Assembly: GCA_937942105.1 (NCBI GenBank)
Contig: CALDFS010000284.1
Span: forward strand, 1 to 13,925
Direction of reading: 5' to 3'
DNA from: an uncultured Ruminococcus sp.
GTDB taxonomy: Bacteria > Bacillota > Clostridia > Oscillospirales > Ruminococcaceae
DNA length: 13,925 bases
Made by a program: the position numbers and the translations under genes. Positions 12,350 to 13,925 of this stretch are shown here, piece after piece (position 1 is the stretch's first letter; the number at the start of each line of letters is the position of its first letter). The notes under the pieces are model-generated. The model made no database searches. It saw nothing but the letters and a program-made list of their open reading frames with translations, and was not told the DNA's origin.

Positions 12350-13925
12350 TTACTTCTTGATTCTGTAGGTTATGCACTTTGAGTGGATAGCGGGGAATTC
12401 CTTCTTGGTTCCGCCCCATGCGCTGTCGTACTTATACTTCGAGGTCTGCGCAGTAAGAAGCTTCTTAAAGCCGTTTTCGCCGTAATTCGAAAGGACGTAA
12501 TCATAAACATCCTCGCTCGAGCAGTACACTCTTACATATCCGTAGTTGTCGCCGCTGTCAACAGCAGCCTTTATAGCCTTTTTAAGGACTGCCTCAGCGT
12601 CGCCGGTGCTTTCGATATAACAGCCGTTGACATTATACCAGTTGAGCTTGGTTGCAGTGCAGCTCGGCTCGCTGTAGAACCGCATATCAAAGTTGTCAGC
12701 ATGGGACTTTGTCATGAACTCATCGGTTCTGAGGAAGTACTCATAAGAGATATAATTGGGGTCTACCTTGGTAGAGGATACAGGGTCGCCCCATGTGGTA
12801 TCCAGGCAGTACCAGTCGCCGTCTACCTTTACCTTTACCCAGATATGCTTTGCAGAGGTACCCATACCAATGTCAAATACAACATCGAAGCCGAGCTTGG
12901 AAAGCATATAGAAGGTTGCCTTTGCATAGCCAAGGCAGGTAGGTCTGCCGTCAACTATAGCGCCGTAAGCGTTGGAAGCCCAGGGACCGCCGACATTGTC
13001 CGCGTCGGGAGTGCAGTTAAGGACAAGCCAATCGTATATGTACTTGACCTTCTGATAATCCGACCATGAGCTTTTTACCTTTGAGAGCACTGAATCAGTC
13101 TTGCTTCTGAGCTTGTTGACCATATCAACGCAGTCTTCAATGGTATCGCAGTAGTAGCTTACCTTTACCAGCTGAAGCTTGCCGTCGTTTACGCCGCCAT
13201 TGTAGGCAGAGCCTTTAATGGTATCAACATAGCAGTATTCAACAGCAATTATAGGAAGTATCTGCGCCGCAAAATCATATGCTTCGTCGGCGTCGATAAG
13301 CGGATCTACATATATAACCTGCTGGAAGTTCTGAATGCCTTCAAGAATCTGCCTGATAACGGTTTCATATCTGGAATCGTTTATTCTTGACATTGTGTAT
13401 TCCAGCTGATTGTCCGCAATAGCGTCGCCAAAGCCTTCAAACGAGGCTATGGGATTAACGTCATCATCGCCAAGGTCAACATCCGGGTCATCGTTGCTGG
13501 AAGGATTCTGAGTTGTGGTGGAAGAGGGCTTCTTATCTGTAAGATAAGCGTTGCTTACATAGCCGACTCCGCCGTTGAACTCTATTCTGTACCAGCCGGT
13601 TGAAGCCCTTCCGGTTACGGTAGCAGCGCTGCCCTTTTTAAGTGTTCCAAGCTTGTCATAATCAGCACTTGGGCCGCTTCTTACGTTTACGACATCCGTT
13701 GCATACATGGTTGCTGCAACATCCTCAACTGTGAAGCTTCCGTCATCCTTTTTGGTGGTGGTGGCAGGCTTGTCTGTTGTTACCGGCGCCGAAGTAGTCT
13801 CAGGCGGGGGAGTAGGCATAGTGTCGGTATCTGTCGGGTCGGTTACCGGCGGTTCAGTCACTATTGGGTCGGTTGCAGGCGCGGGTGTTACATCAGTAAC
13901 ATCAGGCATCTGCGACTCAGTGGCA
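12350..13925 (-). CDS. Secreted SH3b and transglutaminase-like domain protein (N-terminus outside window)
   Basis: The frame is open to the right edge, so the true start and any signal peptide lie outside. Counting from the Met at 13909: residues 1-55 are a Pro/Thr/Asp-rich linker; about 62-126 is a bacterial SH3 domain (VVNVRSGPSADYDKLGTL, GWYRIEFNGGVGYVSN); 127-155 is a second Ser/Thr/Asp linker; and about 280-400 is a transglutaminase-like domain. Its presumed triad is Cys325 in GRPTCLGYA, His355 in KHIWVKV and Asp370 in WYCLDTTWGD. Such domains act as surface proteases or crosslinkers, and SH3b domains usually bind cell-wall peptides, so a role at the cell wall is inferred. Substrate is unknown. 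A strong terminator follows, so it is the last gene of its unit. Confidence 0.85.
   Translation of the reverse strand, partial: ATESQMPDVTDVTPAPATDPIVTEPPVTDPTDTDTMPTPPPETTSAPVTTDKPATTTKKDDGSFTVEDVAATMYATDVVNVRSGPSADYDKLGTLKKGSAATVTGRASTGWYRIEFNGGVGYVSNAYLTDKKPSSTTTQNPSSNDDPDVDLGDDDVNPIASFEGFGDAIADNQLEYTMSRINDSRYETVIRQILEGIQNFQQVIYVDPLIDADEAYDFAAQILPIIAVEYCYVDTIKGSAYNGGVNDGKLQLVKVSYYCDTIEDCVDMVNKLRSKTDSVLSKVKSSWSDYQKVKYIYDWLVLNCTPDADNVGGPWASNAYGAIVDGRPTCLGYAKATFYMLSKLGFDVVFDIGMGTSAKHIWVKVKVDGDWYCLDTTWGDPVSSTKVDPNYISYEYFLRTDEFMTKSHADNFDMRFYSEPSCTATKLNWYNVNGCYIESTGDAEAVLKKAIKAAVDSGDNYGYVRVYCSSEDVYDYVLSNYGENGFKKLLTAQTSKYKYDSAWGGTKKEFPAIHSKCITYRIKK

Noticed and set aside
12383..13069. 228-codon plus-strand frame opposite the transglutaminase gene
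   Set aside because: It is antisense to a clear domain-bearing gene; its length follows from the codon bias of the opposite strand.

Overview
The window looks like a chromosomal segment of a spore-forming Bacillota, probably class Clostridia and of an Oscillospirales/Ruminococcaceae type. Three things support this: the Firmicutes-type S10 ribosomal protein gene order, the sporulation genes yabP and yabQ next to divIC, and strong AGGAGG ribosome binding sites with Gram-positive style lipoproteins. The exact taxon is inference. Every gene I can support lies on the minus strand, so the map reads from right to left.

Region 1 (13925-12350): the 3' part of a secreted or surface protein with a Pro/Thr-rich linker, a bacterial SH3 domain and a transglutaminase-like Cys-His-Asp domain. 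It ends in a strong intrinsic terminator. Region 2 (12285-8915): two tandem paralogous lipoproteins of the ABC sugar-type solute-binding family, each with its own extended -10 promoter. No permease or ATPase gene lies beside them. A 15-bp terminator follows the second.

Region 3 (8915-6348): yabP, yabQ, a divIC/ftsB-like gene and a yabR-like S1 RNA-binding gene, in the order known from Bacillus subtilis, then an unrecognised lipoprotein gene. yabP has a good candidate SigE promoter. divIC has its own SigA promoter, which fits forespore/mother-cell genes next to a vegetative division gene.

Region 4 (6261-1): a vegetative promoter, a leader of about 365 nt with several hairpins including a terminator-like one, then rpsJ-rplC-rplD-rplW-rplB-rpsS-rplV-rpsC-rplP-rpmC-rpsQ-rplN-rplX (the last one partial). 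Three junctions are TAATG one-base overlaps. Two intercistronic spacers (rpsJ-rplC and rplW-rplB) are longer than the rest and contain clear stem-loops.

The most interesting signals are regulatory. They are the possible attenuator in the S10-operon leader, the structured spacers inside the operon, and a near-identical promoter module shared by the rpsJ and divIC promoters. The tandem orphan binding proteins, with an almost invariant segment next to the membrane anchor, are the best protein-level oddity. I did not see a phage, CRISPR array, insertion sequence, tRNA or rRNA.
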